Source of the DNA: Streptomyces spiralis | GTDB taxonomy: Bacteria; Actinomycetota; Actinomycetes; Streptomycetales; Streptomycetaceae | Direction: 5' to 3' | Length of the DNA: 32,688 nucleotides | Assembly (NCBI RefSeq): GCF_014654675.1 | Contig: NZ_BNBC01000074.1 | Location: forward strand, 1-32,688 | Shown here: in pieces, positions 8,213 through 16,960 of the stretch | Layout of the letters: the number at the start of each line of letters is the position of its first letter | How positions within the stretch are numbered: the first letter of the stretch is position 1 | Notes under the pieces: model-generated | Seen by the model: the letters and a program-made list of their open reading frames with translations, nothing else | Databases searched by the model: none | Told to the model about the DNA's origin: nothing | Program-made: the position numbers and the translations under genes

Positions 8213-8924
8213 ATGGCCGCCATGCCGAGACCCGGCTTGCCCTGCGCGGTACGCAGTGCCCTCACCGCCCTTGTCCCCCTTGCTCTCATCGGCGCGCTCA
8301 CCGCGCCCCGCCCACGCCGCGGCCCACCGGACGGCGACCGCTTGGCCCGATCCCGCGCTGGTCGTCACCCACGTCGACACCACCGACCCGGTCGCGTTCA
8401 TCACCATCGACGACGGCTGGAACCACGACCCGGCCGCCCAGAAACCGCTGCTCGACCGGCAGGTGCCCGCCTCCCTGTTCCTGCTGCCCGGTGCGTACTC
8501 GTACGATCCCGAGTACTTCCACACCCTGCTCGACCACGGCCGTTCCCGGGCCGAGAACCACACCGTCGACCACCCGGACCTGACCACGCTGGACGCCGCC
8601 GGCCAGAAGGCGGAGATCTGCGGGGCACGCGACCAGGACCTCGCCGAGTTCGGCGACAGCCCGCTGCTGATGCGACCGCCGTACGGGGCGTACGACGACA
8701 CCACCCGGACCACCGCCCGTGCCTGCGGCGTGGAGGCGGTGGTGACGTGGACGTACGACCTCACGACCTGGACGAACCCCGTTTTGGTGCCCCGGCTGAA
8801 GCCCGGCGACATCGTCCTGCTGCACTTCAACGGGACCGTGGAACAGGATCTGCGCCGGGTTCTGGACGCGGCCGCGGCGGCCGGGCTGAAGCCCGCCCCG
8901 CTGCGGGACCACATCGGCGGGTGA
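8213..8924 (+). CDS. Polysaccharide deacetylase (NodB domain), signal peptide in a different frame
   Basis: This is an exported carbohydrate esterase family 4 enzyme that would remove acetyl groups from chitin, peptidoglycan or xylan-like polymers. All five NodB motifs are present: FITIDDGW, the metal-binding NHTVDH, RPPYGAYDD, YDLTTWT and IVLLHF. A convincing signal peptide (MPRPG, then ALTALVPLALIGALTA) starts at 8213 or 8222, but in a frame one base off from the catalytic domain. Removing one C from the C4 run at 8306-8309 joins them as ALTAPAHA-AAHR, an ideal AXA cleavage site. So either the sequence has an extra base here or the gene is a recent pseudogene. Without the shift, the catalytic frame would have to begin at an internal start without an export signal. 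Confidence 0.8.
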
Positions 8925-8957
8925 CGGCGGGACGGGAGGCGGTGGGGCCCCGGTGGA

Positions 8958-9692
8958 TCAGGCGTCGCGCCGGAAGAGGGCGGCCCACAGAAAGGGTTCG
9001 CCGAAGTACGCGGACTCGGGCGGTTCGTCGCGCATGCGTCGCAGCTCGACCTCGGTCAGGTCGGAGAAGATCCGGCGCAGCGCCTGTGGGCTGTAGGCGA
9101 GCCCGCCGTGGAGGCGGGCATCGCGATAGAAGGCCGCGTCGGGGAGGTCGGACCCCCCGGCCTCCCCGTCCGTGAAGCAGGTGAGCGCGTAATGGCCGCC
9201 CGGGGCGAGGAGTTGGTCCAGCAGGGAGAGATAGCTGATGCGGCGGTGGGGCGGCAGATGGTGGAAGCAGCCCGAGTCGTGGATCAGGTCGTAGCCCCCG
9301 CTCAGCTCCGTGCCGGCCAGCGCGAAGGCGTTCCCCTGAAGGAACCGGACGCGGGCCCCGGTCTCACGGGCGCGTTCCTCGGCCCAGCCGATGGCTGTCG
9401 GGGAGAGGTCGACGGCGTCCACCTGGAAGCCGAGGGAGTCCAGGTACAGTGCGTTGCGTCCGGGCCCGCAGCCCAGGTCGAGCGCCCGGCCCGGGGTGAT
9501 GAGCCCGCGGTCGAGGTACGAGGCGAGACTCTCGTCCGGCTTGGCCACGAAGAACGGCACCGCTCTGGAACGGTCGCCGTAGAAGGTGTCCCACCAGTCG
9601 GCCGCGCCGCTCGTCCAGCGGTCCGCCTGAGGTGTGAACAGGTCGTCCAGGAGTCGCAGCACGTCCTCGACGGTGCGGATGTTCCGGTCCAT
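8958..9692 (-). CDS. Class I SAM-dependent methyltransferase
   Basis: This is a 244-residue cytoplasmic methyltransferase. Motif I for S-adenosylmethionine is ALDLGCGPGRNALYL (about residues 69-83). It is followed by an acidic residue at the end of beta-2 (VDAVDLSP), motif II-like GYDLIHDSGCFHHLP, and LAPGGHYALTCF. The pattern is that of the Tellurite-resistance/thiopurine-like small methyltransferases, but the acceptor cannot be deduced. The ATG at 9692 follows GGAAAGGGGG. The gene converges with the deacetylase, 33 bases apart. The 265 bases upstream (9693-9957) hold its promoter region; I found no other gene or clear signal in them. Confidence 0.88.
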   Translation of the reverse strand: MDRNIRTVEDVLRLLDDLFTPQADRWTSGAADWWDTFYGDRSRAVPFFVAKPDESLASYLDRGLITPGRALDLGCGPGRNALYLDSLGFQVDAVDLSPTAIGWAEERARETGARVRFLQGNAFALAGTELSGGYDLIHDSGCFHHLPPHRRISYLSLLDQLLAPGGHYALTCFTDGEAGGSDLPDAAFYRDARLHGGLAYSPQALRRIFSDLTEVELRRMRDEPPESAYFGEPFLWAALFRRDA

Positions 9693-9957
9693 CCGGCCCC
9701 CTTTCCCGATGACCGGACAGTACGGCCCGACACCGAGAAATCCCAGCTCACGTCGTATCCCACGGAGGCGTGGACAGCTGATGGCGAGGCTCCGGGGAGT
9801 GCCGGCGGGCAGCGGCCCGAACCCCGCACGCGCGGCCGCCCCTTACCCCTCCGAGGGGCGTCACGACGGGTTCCAGCGTGGAGCTCGGGCCGGTTTCTGA
9901 ACTCTCTCTCCCGATGGTCGTGTCCGCGTGTCCGTCGCAGCCGAGTCCCGGCCCTTC

Positions 9958-11145
9958 TCAGGGAGTTGGAGTTCCCGCGGGCGTCGGCGCGGGCGTCGGG
10001 TCGGCCGCGGGCGCGAGTCCCGTGGGAGCCGGTGGCCGCGGCATGGACGCCACCTTCCGTACGGCGGAGAAGACGACGGGCAGGGCCGACGCGGGCGCGG
10101 CCAGTGCGCAGATGATCACGGCGAGGTGCAGGCCGAGCAGGTCGGCCAGGAGTCCGCCGGCCGCGGCGCCGAGCGGCATGGTGCCCCAGATGAGGAAGCG
10201 GTTGGCCGCGTTCATCCGGGCGAGGAGGTCGTCCGGGGTGGTGGCCTGGCGGAGGCTGACGGCGTTGACGTTCCAGACGCTGACGCCGATGGCGGTTACC
10301 GTGAATCCGAGGAGCAGCCAGGCGGTGGTGCCCGTACTCGGCGCCCAGGCGGCCAGCAGGAAGCCCGCGTTGAGGGCGGCGCCGACCACGATGGCGGGCC
10401 CCACGCCGATCCAGGCGTTGAGCCGTGGGGTGAGGAGCGAGCCGGCGAGGTAGCCGAGTCCCGCCACCGCGAGGACGGTACCGACCGTGGCGGGAGACAG
10501 CCGCAGTTCACGTACGGCGTAGGTGAGGAAGACGGCCAGCAGTCCCTCGGTCCAGAAGTTCAGCCATGCCGCGCCGACGGCCAGCGGGCGGATGTAGGGA
10601 TGGGTCAGGCAGAAGCGCAGCCCCGCTCGGATCTGGACGAGCAGGCTGCCTGACCGGGCCGCGGCCGGCGGTGAGGGCACTGGGGGCAGCCCGCGCAGCA
10701 GGAGGGCGGAGACCGCGTAGCTCAGCGCGTCCACCGCCAGCGCCAGGGGCGCGGTGAGTACCTGGACGAGGGCGCCGCCGAGGGCCGGTCCGGATGTCTG
10801 GGCGGTGGCCCGCACCACCTCCAGCCGGGCGTTGGCGGGTGCTATCTGGTCGGGCCGGACCAGCCCGGGCAGCACCGAGAGCGAGGCGATGTCGAAGAAG
10901 ACGCTGAGCGCGCCCACGCCCAGCGCGACGACGTACAGCTGAAGGAGGGTCAGCACCCCGGCCAGCTGGGCGACCGGCAGGGTGGCCAGCAGCACGCCGC
11001 GGCCCAGGTCGCAGAACACCATCAGCCTGCGCCGGGCCCAACGGTCCACCCAGGCGCCCGCCGGCAGGCCGAGCAGCAAGAAGGGTGCCGTACCCGCCGC
11101 CGCGAGCAGGGCCACCTGGCTGGGCGAGGCGTGCAGCGCGACGAG
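9958..11145 (-). pseudogene. MFS transporter lacking its N-terminus (TM1 deleted)
   Basis: The frame encodes a major facilitator of the DHA3/macrolide-efflux-like type. Visible are LLGLPAGAWVDRWARRR (the motif A loop after TM2), SVLPGLVRPDQIAPANA (the conserved segment after TM4), and later helices up to a Pro/Thr-rich tail. Family members start about 35 residues earlier with TM1; here recognisable similarity stops at LVALHASPSQ (about 11145). Beyond that the minus-strand reading is merely antisense to an aminotransferase. Hence the 5' end and promoter are gone, probably by the same deletion that truncated the neighbour. The frame stays open upstream, so a fused product cannot be excluded. 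Confidence 0.7.
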
Positions 11146-12046
11146 GGGCGGGTCGTGCTGACTGCGGGCGCGCAGCACGCCCTGACCGCCCTGTTGCTGG
11201 CCCTGGCCGCGCCCGGGCAGGTGGCCACGACACCCCTGACCAATCCGGGTCTCATCGCGGCCGCGCGGCAACTGTCCCTTCCGGTCGTCGCCGTCGAGAG
11301 CGACGAGGACGGCATGCTCCCGGACGCGCTGGCCGACGCGTGCGCCACCGGTCAGGTCTCGCTGGTGCACCTCCAGCCGACGCTGGCCAACCCGAGCGGG
11401 CGTACGATGCCCGCCTCCCGCCGCGCCGCCCTCGCCGAGGTGTGCGCCCGGGCGGACGTCTGGGTGCTGGAGGACGATCCGCTGGGGCCGCTGGCCACCG
11501 GAGGTCCCGACCCGGTGGCCGCGCTGCTCCCGGACCGCACCTGCCATGTGACCAGCACGGCGAAGGCGCTCGCCCTGGGCCTGCGGATCGGCGTGGTCGC
11601 CGCGCCGGAGGCGGCCGGTCCGGATCCGGCGGCGGCCGTGCGGGCGACCACCTGGCTCACCGCCCCCCCTGCTGGGCGAGGTCTTCACCCGCTGGGTGGA
11701 CGACGGCACGGCCGACACGATCGTCGCCGCCCGCCGCGCCGCCGTGCGCGAGCGCAACGCGATGGCCACGGAGATCCTGGCGGGCCTCGGCGTCCGCCCC
11801 GACCCGGCGGCCCCCCACCTGTGGCTGCCCCTGCCCGACCCCTGGGGCGTCGGGCAGTTCACCGCGGCGGCCCGCGACGCCGGCGTCCTGGTCTCCCCCG
11901 GCGACGAGTACGCCACCAGCCGGCGGCAAAGCGCCTTCGGCGTGCGCGTCGGCCTCAACGCGGACGTCGACGACGACGCGCTGCGTCGGGCCCTGCTCAG
12001 CCTGGTGGGTCTGCTCCACACCAGCCCCCGCGGCCCGAACGGCTGA
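11144..12046 (+). pseudogene. MocR/aminotransferase class I-II remnant, 5'-truncated and frameshifted
   Basis: From 11144 the plus strand encodes the PLP-binding core of a fold-type I aminotransferase as in MocR/PdxR regulators. VVLTAGAQHALTALLLAL is the glycine-rich cofactor region, then HLQPTLANPSG, WVLEDDPLGPL, and TSTAKALALGLRIG with the Schiff-base lysine. At the C7 run 11663-11669 the frame breaks. The following frame continues perfectly (LLGEVFTRWVDDG through GVLVSPGDEYA to the stop at 12046). One fewer C restores TAPLLGEVF. The N-terminal GntR helix-turn-helix and linker are absent. The piece abuts the truncated MFS gene head to head, so two separate lesions affect this gene. Confidence 0.8.
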
Positions 12047-12194
12047 CCGACGCCCGGCCGGTGCGCCGCTCACCCGTTCGCATCACGCCGCAGCCCGCTG
12101 AGTTGCGCCGCCGATGGGCCGCCCACAGGCTCATGGGTGTACCGGCGGCCGGGCCCCGTTCCCGCCCGCTGCGGGAAGCGGATGGAGGAAGTCG

Positions 12195-12428
12195 ATGGCG
12201 ACGTGCGAAGTCTGCGGCAATGACTACGAGATGGCCTTCGAAGTACGAGCCGCCGGAGCGGTGCACGTCTTCGACAGCCTGGAGTGCGCGGCCCAGCGCA
12301 TGGCTCCGAACTGCGACAACTGCAACTGCCGGATCCTGGGCCACGGTTTGCAGACGGACGGGCAGTTCTTCTGCTGCGCCCACTGCGCGCGGCAGAAGGG
12401 CCACGCCCAACTGGTCGACCACGCCTGA
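12195..12428 (+). CDS. Small cysteine-rich protein, prokaryotic metallothionein-like
   Basis: This 77-residue cytoplasmic protein has ten cysteines, several paired: CEVCG at residues 4-8, then a single Cys, then CDNCNC, and FCCAHC near the end. The spacing suggests two or three zinc sites. The C-terminal block resembles the bacterial metallothionein/TRASH-type treble clef. The family is widespread in actinobacteria and is assigned here by eye; zinc storage or delivery is inferred. GGAGGAA lies five bases before the ATG. It is the first of three small same-strand genes. The 148 bases before it, after the aminotransferase remnant, show nothing. Confidence 0.75.
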   Translation: MATCEVCGNDYEMAFEVRAAGAVHVFDSLECAAQRMAPNCDNCNCRILGHGLQTDGQFFCCAHCARQKGHAQLVDHA

Positions 12429-12481
12429 CCGGTGCGACGGCAGCGCCGGCGTACTGACGCGGCGGTGCGGAGGAGGCCACC

Positions 12482-12778
12482 ATGGAGGAGTACTACGTCT
12501 GGGTGACGACGCGCCGCCTGCAGCCGGGCGCCCTGGAGGAGTTCGAGAGAGCGTGGCGTCCCGAACCGTATCCGCGGGGTCTGCACCGCTCCTACGCGTA
12601 CTGGTCGCAGGACGGTCAGGAGGTCACCGGTGTGTCCTTCTGGGAGTCCCAGGAGGCCTGCGACGCGTGGCGGACCTCCGAGTCGGAGGCGCAGCGGCGC
12701 GCGGCCATGGCCCCGTACGTCGTGGAGGAGCGCGAGGGCTTCTACCGCGGCCGTCAGCTCGCCGTTCCCCAGCGGTAG
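12482..12778 (+). CDS. Small ABM-like (dimeric alpha-beta barrel) protein
   Basis: This is a 98-residue protein with a perfect AGGAGG five bases before its ATG. The layout YYVWVTTRRLQPGALEEFER, then YWSQDGQEVTGVSFWES and a C-terminal helix, fits a ferredoxin-like antibiotic biosynthesis monooxygenase (ABM) or EthD-like fold. Those proteins act as dimers in small-molecule oxidation or as stress proteins. No catalytic residues can be assigned. Probably co-transcribed with the metallothionein-like gene 53 bases upstream. Confidence 0.7.
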   Translation: MEEYYVWVTTRRLQPGALEEFERAWRPEPYPRGLHRSYAYWSQDGQEVTGVSFWESQEACDAWRTSESEAQRRAAMAPYVVEEREGFYRGRQLAVPQR

Positions 12779-12797
12779 CGGTCGGGTGGCTGACAGC

Positions 12798-13073
12798 ATG
12801 AGCGAGATCGTCGTCGTCTACGAACTCGACAGACCGGTGACCACCTCGACGGAGTCGGCGGGTGGTGAGCGTCCGTCCGTCCACAGGGTGCACGCGGCAC
12901 CCACCGCCCCGGGTTCGCACACCGAGACCGGGCCGCGCACGCTGTGCGGCAAGGACACCTTCGCCATGGTGAGGGCCGCTCGGCAGCCGTCCGAGCAGCA
13001 GGAGACGCCCTGGTATCCGGCGGAGCACCGAGCCGTGGTCTGCCCCGACTGCGACGCCGTGATCGAGACGTGA
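12798..13073 (+). CDS. Conserved small protein with paired cysteines, function unknown
   Basis: This is a 91-residue protein I do not recognise by function. It starts with a strand-like MSEIVVVYELDRP, has a low-complexity middle, a single Cys (TLCGKDT), and a C-terminal VVCPDCDAVIE. Cys...CPxC may make a single zinc ribbon. The ATG at 12798 has a weak ribosome site and lies 19 bases after the previous stop, so translation may depend on coupling. Codon use is typical of the region. Confidence 0.65.
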   Translation: MSEIVVVYELDRPVTTSTESAGGERPSVHRVHAAPTAPGSHTETGPRTLCGKDTFAMVRAARQPSEQQETPWYPAEHRAVVCPDCDAVIET

Positions 13074-13097
13074 GCGGCCACCCGGGGTCGCACTGTT

Positions 13098-13133
13098 GAG
13101 CCACCTGGATGGGCTCGTGAGCCACGTGGATGG
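13098..13133 (+). promoter_or_regulatory. 21-bp-phased direct repeat, candidate operator
   Basis: GAGCCACCTGGATGG (13098-13112) recurs as GAGCCACGTGGATGG (13119-13133), 14 of 15 identical and 21 bases apart, which is two helical turns. Direct repeats at this spacing on the same helix face commonly bind tandem regulators. The pair lies about 65 bases before the DUF1259 start. Confidence 0.45.
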
Positions 13134-13199
13134 ATGTGGCGTGCGGATCACCGGTCCGTGCCGTCGTCCGTGCTTCCATCGCGCCAGGAGGCACATGAC

Positions 13200-14198
13200 A
13201 TGGCTGACGACCGACAGCAGACCACCCGCTCCATTCTCCCCGCGTCCCGGCGCCGTGTGCTCACCGCGGCCGCCCTGACGCCCGTCCTCACCGGGGTGCC
13301 GGCCACCGCCGGCGCCGTGTCCGCCGGGCGGACGCAGCACACCCCGGTCAAGCCGGTGATGACCCGGCTCGCGGACTGGGCGGACGTGGGCAGAGCCCTC
13401 GGCCGGCCCGGCGACATGAAGCGGTTCATGTACCACACGGGCCTGCCGCGCCGGGACCTCACGGTCTTCTCCCACGGCGTCCGGATCGACCCGGCCCTCG
13501 CCCTCGGCACGCACGTGTCCTTCGTGCGCTACGCCGACCACAGCACGCTGCTCATGGGCGACGTCGTGGTCACCGAACGCGAACTGCAGCGCTTCATCGA
13601 CGTCCTGCAGGACCACGGGATCATGCAGACCGCCCTCCACAAGCACCTGCTGGCCCACGAGCCGGACGTGTGGTGGCTCCATGTGCACGCCCACGGCAAC
13701 GACCCGGTGGCCGTCGCCAGAGGTCTGCGCGCCGCCTTCGCCCACACCGGCACCCCGCCCGCCGAGCCGGTCACGGCCCCGCCGCCGGTCCGCCTGGACA
13801 CCGCCGCGATCGACGCGGCGATGGGCGTCAAGGGCTATCCCGACGGCCAGATCTACAAGTGCACCTATGTCCGCCGCGAGACCATCCTCGACGGCCACCT
13901 GATCCTGCCTCCCGGACTGGGCGCCACCACCTCCGTGAACTTCCAGCCGCTCGGCGGCGGACGGGCCGCGCTCAGCGGCGACCTGGTCATGACCGCCGGG
14001 GAGGTGCAGCCCGTTCTCGTGGCGCTGCGGCGCGGCGGGGTCGAACTCGTCGAGGTCCACCACCACAACCTGACCGACGAACCGCGCCTGTTCTTCGTCC
14101 ACTACTGGGCCGTCGGCGATGCCGTGAGGCTCGCCAAGGCCCTGCGCCGCGCCGTGGACACCACCAATGTCGTACCGATGTCCGGAGGAGCCGGCTGA
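13200..14198 (+). CDS. DUF1259 (LppY/LpqO-type) exported protein
   Basis: This is a 332-residue secreted protein of unknown biochemical role. The N-terminus carries a twin-arginine-like signal (SRRRVLTAAALTPVLTGVPA, about residues 17-36). The mature part has two related DUF1259 halves, each ending in the family's His-rich strand: VWWLHVHAHGNDP and ELVEVHHHNLTDEPRLFFVHYW. The histidines could bind metal or heme; that is inference. AGGAGG lies eight bases before the ATG at 13200. Its stop overlaps the start of the P450 (ATGA), so the two are translated together. Confidence 0.85.
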   Translation: MADDRQQTTRSILPASRRRVLTAAALTPVLTGVPATAGAVSAGRTQHTPVKPVMTRLADWADVGRALGRPGDMKRFMYHTGLPRRDLTVFSHGVRIDPALALGTHVSFVRYADHSTLLMGDVVVTERELQRFIDVLQDHGIMQTALHKHLLAHEPDVWWLHVHAHGNDPVAVARGLRAAFAHTGTPPAEPVTAPPPVRLDTAAIDAAMGVKGYPDGQIYKCTYVRRETILDGHLILPPGLGATTSVNFQPLGGGRAALSGDLVMTAGEVQPVLVALRRGGVELVEVHHHNLTDEPRLFFVHYWAVGDAVRLAKALRRAVDTTNVVPMSGGAG

Positions 14199-15403
14199 TG
14201 ACCGGGGAGAAGGAAACGATCACCTGCCCGTTCGACTTCAGCGAAGCGCTGGAATTCGACCCCGTGCTCGCGGACCTGATGGGCCGCGACACCCCCGCAC
14301 GGATCCGGCTTCCCTACGGTGACGCCGACGCCTGGCTGATCACCGGCTTCGACGCCGTCAAGCAGGTGACCACCGACCACCGGCTCAGCCGGGCGGGCAT
14401 CGTCGGGCTCGACTACCCCCGGATGACCGCGGAGCCCATCGTCTCGCCCGAGTCGATCAACGTGATGGATCCGCCGCACAGCAGCCGCGTCCGCCACCTG
14501 GCCTCCCAGGCCTTCACCCAGCAGCAGGTCGACGCCATGCGGCCGCGCATCGCCCGGCTCACCGACCTGCTGCTGGACGAGATGGAGCAGGACGGCCCGC
14601 CGACGGATCTGGTCCGGCATCTCTCCGACCCCCTCCCCCAGCACACCGTCCTGGACCTCCTCGGCATCGAGCGGCAGGAGTGGCCGCGGATCGAGGAGTC
14701 CGTGCACCAGCTGCTCGTCGTCGGTGCGGACAACAGGGAGACCGCGGCGACCGCCAAGGCGGACCTGACGGCCTACTTCGGCAAGCTCGTCGAACAGCGC
14801 CGCGACTCACCCGGTGACGACCTCATCAGCGCGATGGCCGCGGCCCGGGACGGCGAGGAACAGCTGGACGACAGGGAACTGGCGGTCATGACGCTGATGC
14901 TGGCGCTCAGCGGCCAGGACACGGCGACCTGCCAGATCAGCGACATCACCTATCTGCTGCTGACCCGTCCCGAGCTGATGGACCACCTCAGGCGCCGGCC
15001 GGAGACCCTGACCGACGTCCTGCACGAGCTGCTCCGCCACATCCCGTTCCGCAAGGGGGTCGGGATCCCCAGGGTGGCGCTGGAGGACATGGAGCTGGAC
15101 GGCGTGCGGATCCGGGCGGGCGACTTCGTCCACGTGTCGTACCTGACGGCCAACCGGGACCCGGAGCGCTACCCGAACCCGCACGCCATCGACCTCGACC
15201 GGCCCACCAGCCCCCACATGACGTTCGGCTGGGGCGGGCACCGGTGCATCGCGATGCCGCTCGCCATGGCGGAGCTCGAGGTGGCCATCGGCCGGCTCGT
15301 GGAGCGCTTCCCCGGGCTGCGGCTCGCGGTGGCGCCCGAGGAGGTGCGGTGGGACACGAAGACGATCCGGCGGTTCCCGCTGGAGCTGCCGGTGGCCTGG
15401 TAG
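14198..15403 (+). CDS. Cytochrome P450
   Basis: This 401-residue soluble bacterial P450 uses heme and external electrons to oxidise an organic substrate. The I-helix oxygen-activation motif reads LALSGQDTA (about 240; SG in place of the usual AG). The K-helix ExxR is ELLR, and the heme loop is FGWGGHRCIAM with the axial Cys at about 350. The residue two after Cys is Ala instead of the common Gly. No ferredoxin or reductase gene lies nearby. It is translationally coupled to the DUF1259 gene. The CYP family cannot be assigned by eye. Confidence 0.93.
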   Translation: MTGEKETITCPFDFSEALEFDPVLADLMGRDTPARIRLPYGDADAWLITGFDAVKQVTTDHRLSRAGIVGLDYPRMTAEPIVSPESINVMDPPHSSRVRHLASQAFTQQQVDAMRPRIARLTDLLLDEMEQDGPPTDLVRHLSDPLPQHTVLDLLGIERQEWPRIEESVHQLLVVGADNRETAATAKADLTAYFGKLVEQRRDSPGDDLISAMAAARDGEEQLDDRELAVMTLMLALSGQDTATCQISDITYLLLTRPELMDHLRRRPETLTDVLHELLRHIPFRKGVGIPRVALEDMELDGVRIRAGDFVHVSYLTANRDPERYPNPHAIDLDRPTSPHMTFGWGGHRCIAMPLAMAELEVAIGRLVERFPGLRLAVAPEEVRWDTKTIRRFPLELPVAW

Positions 15404-15624
15404 CGGCCGGTCACGCCGGGCCGCCGTCGGCCGTGCCGGGCCCGCCGCCGGTCCCCGCCTCCCGGGGACGGGTGGGAGACGGGGGCCGCGGCCTCGGCAT
15501 CCGCACGGAGTCGGGTGGGAGCCGAGACGAGGAAAGCTATCGCCGTGCGGCGGAGGTGTCGTTCCTTCGCAGGGGTGAAGCATTGGCCACGCGTTCGCGC
15601 TCGGCAAGGCGAGAGGCCCCCTAG

Positions 15625-15782
15625 GGGGTGTCTCGTCGATCAGGCCGGATCAGGGAGCGGTGGCTGGGGCCGTGCCTCGCAAGGCGGAAGAGGGAGTCGA
15701 TGCGGAGCATCGGCGACCGACGACAACGCGGCGAGGTGCGGTGCCAGGCGCCGCGAGCCCGGCATGATCCCCGAGACACCCC
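15625..15782. mobile_element. MITE-like non-autonomous element with CTAG target duplication
   Basis: The 158-bp unit starts GGGGTGTCTCG and ends CGAGACACCCC, and is flanked on both sides by CTAG (15621-15624 and 15783-15786). Including the duplication, the terminal inverted repeats extend about 28 bases with three mismatches; the inner part is GATCAGGCCGG against GATCATGCCGG. There is no transposase frame, so it would need a transposase in trans. The ends and the CTAG/TA target resemble IS5-group elements (inference). The right-hand CTAG provides the TAG stop of the neighbouring phosphatase. The 217 bases between the P450 and the element (15404-15620) hold nothing I can identify. Confidence 0.75.
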
Positions 15783-16907
15783 CTAGGCGATCCGGTCGAC
15801 GGCGACCATCGCGACATCGTCCACCAGGCGGTCCTCGGTGTGCACGATCAGGCTCCGGTGCAGTTGGTCCAGGAACTCCCGCGGGGTGCGGGCGTGGCGC
15901 ACCGATTCCATGTGCTCGGGCAGGGCGAAGAAGTCGTTGTCGCGGTTGCGGGCCTCTATCACCCCGTCGGTGTGCAGCAGCAGCCGGTCGCCGGGCAGGA
16001 ACGGATAGCACTCCGGCTCGGCGGGCGGGCCCGTCATGAGGTCCTCCAGGCCGAGGGGTGGCTGCGGTGAGTCGGGCACCAGGGCCTGAGCCCTCCCCCG
16101 GCGCAGCACCATGGGTGGCGGATGGCCGCGATTGACCACCTCGACCACGGATCCGTCCGGCACCTGGGCCACCAGTGCGGTGACGAAACACTCCCCCTCC
16201 GGTCCGCCGCCCGCCGCCTCCTCGGCCGCGGACTCCCGTCGCAGCGCGGCGGCGCAGTGGTTCATGACCTCCCTCAGGTCCTCGTCGTAGTGCGCGGCCT
16301 CCCGGAAGGCACCCAGCACGGCCGCGGCCGAACGTACGGCCGGCAGCCCCTTGCCCCGGACGTCCCCCACGATCATCCGGACCCCGTACCGGGTCTGCAC
16401 GGCCTCGTACAGATCGCCCCCGATCTGCGCGCCCGACTCGGCCGCGAGATACATGCTGGCCGCCCGCAGCGGTCCCAGCCGCGCGGGGACGGGATGCAGC
16501 AGAACGCTCTGCGCCGCCGCGGCGATGCGGCGGATCTGGTCGAGTTCGCCCTGTCGTCGCGCCTGCATGGAGTTGCTCGTGGTGAAGCTGGCCACGGAGA
16601 CCACCAGCAGGCCCAGGAGGTTGCCGTAGACCTGCTCGCCGTGCCAGGCCCCGTGGAGGTTGGCGCTGATCAGGGTGACGGCGAGGGCTCCGGCCGCCGC
16701 GGCCAGGATGCCTTTGGGGCCCATCGTCAGCGACGCCAGCGCGGGCATCGCGGTGAGCAGAGGGCCGGTGTACATCATGTGTCCGGGCGAGAGCTCGATC
16801 GCCAGCCCGAACAGCACGATCAGGAACGGCACGCCCTGGATGAGTCTGAGCAGAACCTCATGACCTCCCCAACCCTGTTGCCGGGCCGAACGGGAGAGCA
16901 ACCGCAT
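15783..16907 (-). CDS. Membrane-bound SpoIIE/PP2C-family serine phosphatase
   Basis: This phosphatase of about 374 residues is predicted to act on a phosphoprotein such as an anti-sigma-factor antagonist. The N-terminal 110 residues hold three to four membrane spans (VPFLIVLFGLAIEL, LLTAMPALASL, ILAAAAGALAVTLIS, LLGLLVVSVASF). The catalytic domain has the metal-binding motifs GAQIGGDLYE, IVGDVRGKGLPA, LLHTDGVIEARN and LVDDVAMVAV. The ATG at 16907 (MRLLSRS) precedes the first span; ribosome site GAGGCAGG is modest. A TTG at 16967 or a GTG between are alternatives. The stop codon is part of the CTAG that bounds the MITE-like element. Confidence 0.88.
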   Translation of the reverse strand: MRLLSRSARQQGWGGHEVLLRLIQGVPFLIVLFGLAIELSPGHMMYTGPLLTAMPALASLTMGPKGILAAAAGALAVTLISANLHGAWHGEQVYGNLLGLLVVSVASFTTSNSMQARRQGELDQIRRIAAAAQSVLLHPVPARLGPLRAASMYLAAESGAQIGGDLYEAVQTRYGVRMIVGDVRGKGLPAVRSAAAVLGAFREAAHYDEDLREVMNHCAAALRRESAAEEAAGGGPEGECFVTALVAQVPDGSVVEVVNRGHPPPMVLRRGRAQALVPDSPQPPLGLEDLMTGPPAEPECYPFLPGDRLLLHTDGVIEARNRDNDFFALPEHMESVRHARTPREFLDQLHRSLIVHTEDRLVDDVAMVAVDRIA

Positions 16908-16960
16908 GAGTACAGCCTGCCTCGCCGACGATGACTGTTCCACTTGCCGCCGGAAACCCC

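Noticed and set aside
11150..12021. Upstream extension of the MFS frame on the minus strand
   Set aside because: It is antisense to the aminotransferase remnant and low-complexity; similarity to MFS proteins ends at about 11145.
12195..15403. Biosynthetic gene cluster (P450, ABM-like protein, exporter remnant)
   Set aside because: There is no core synthase, precursor peptide or terpene cyclase, and the genes are not arranged as one operon.
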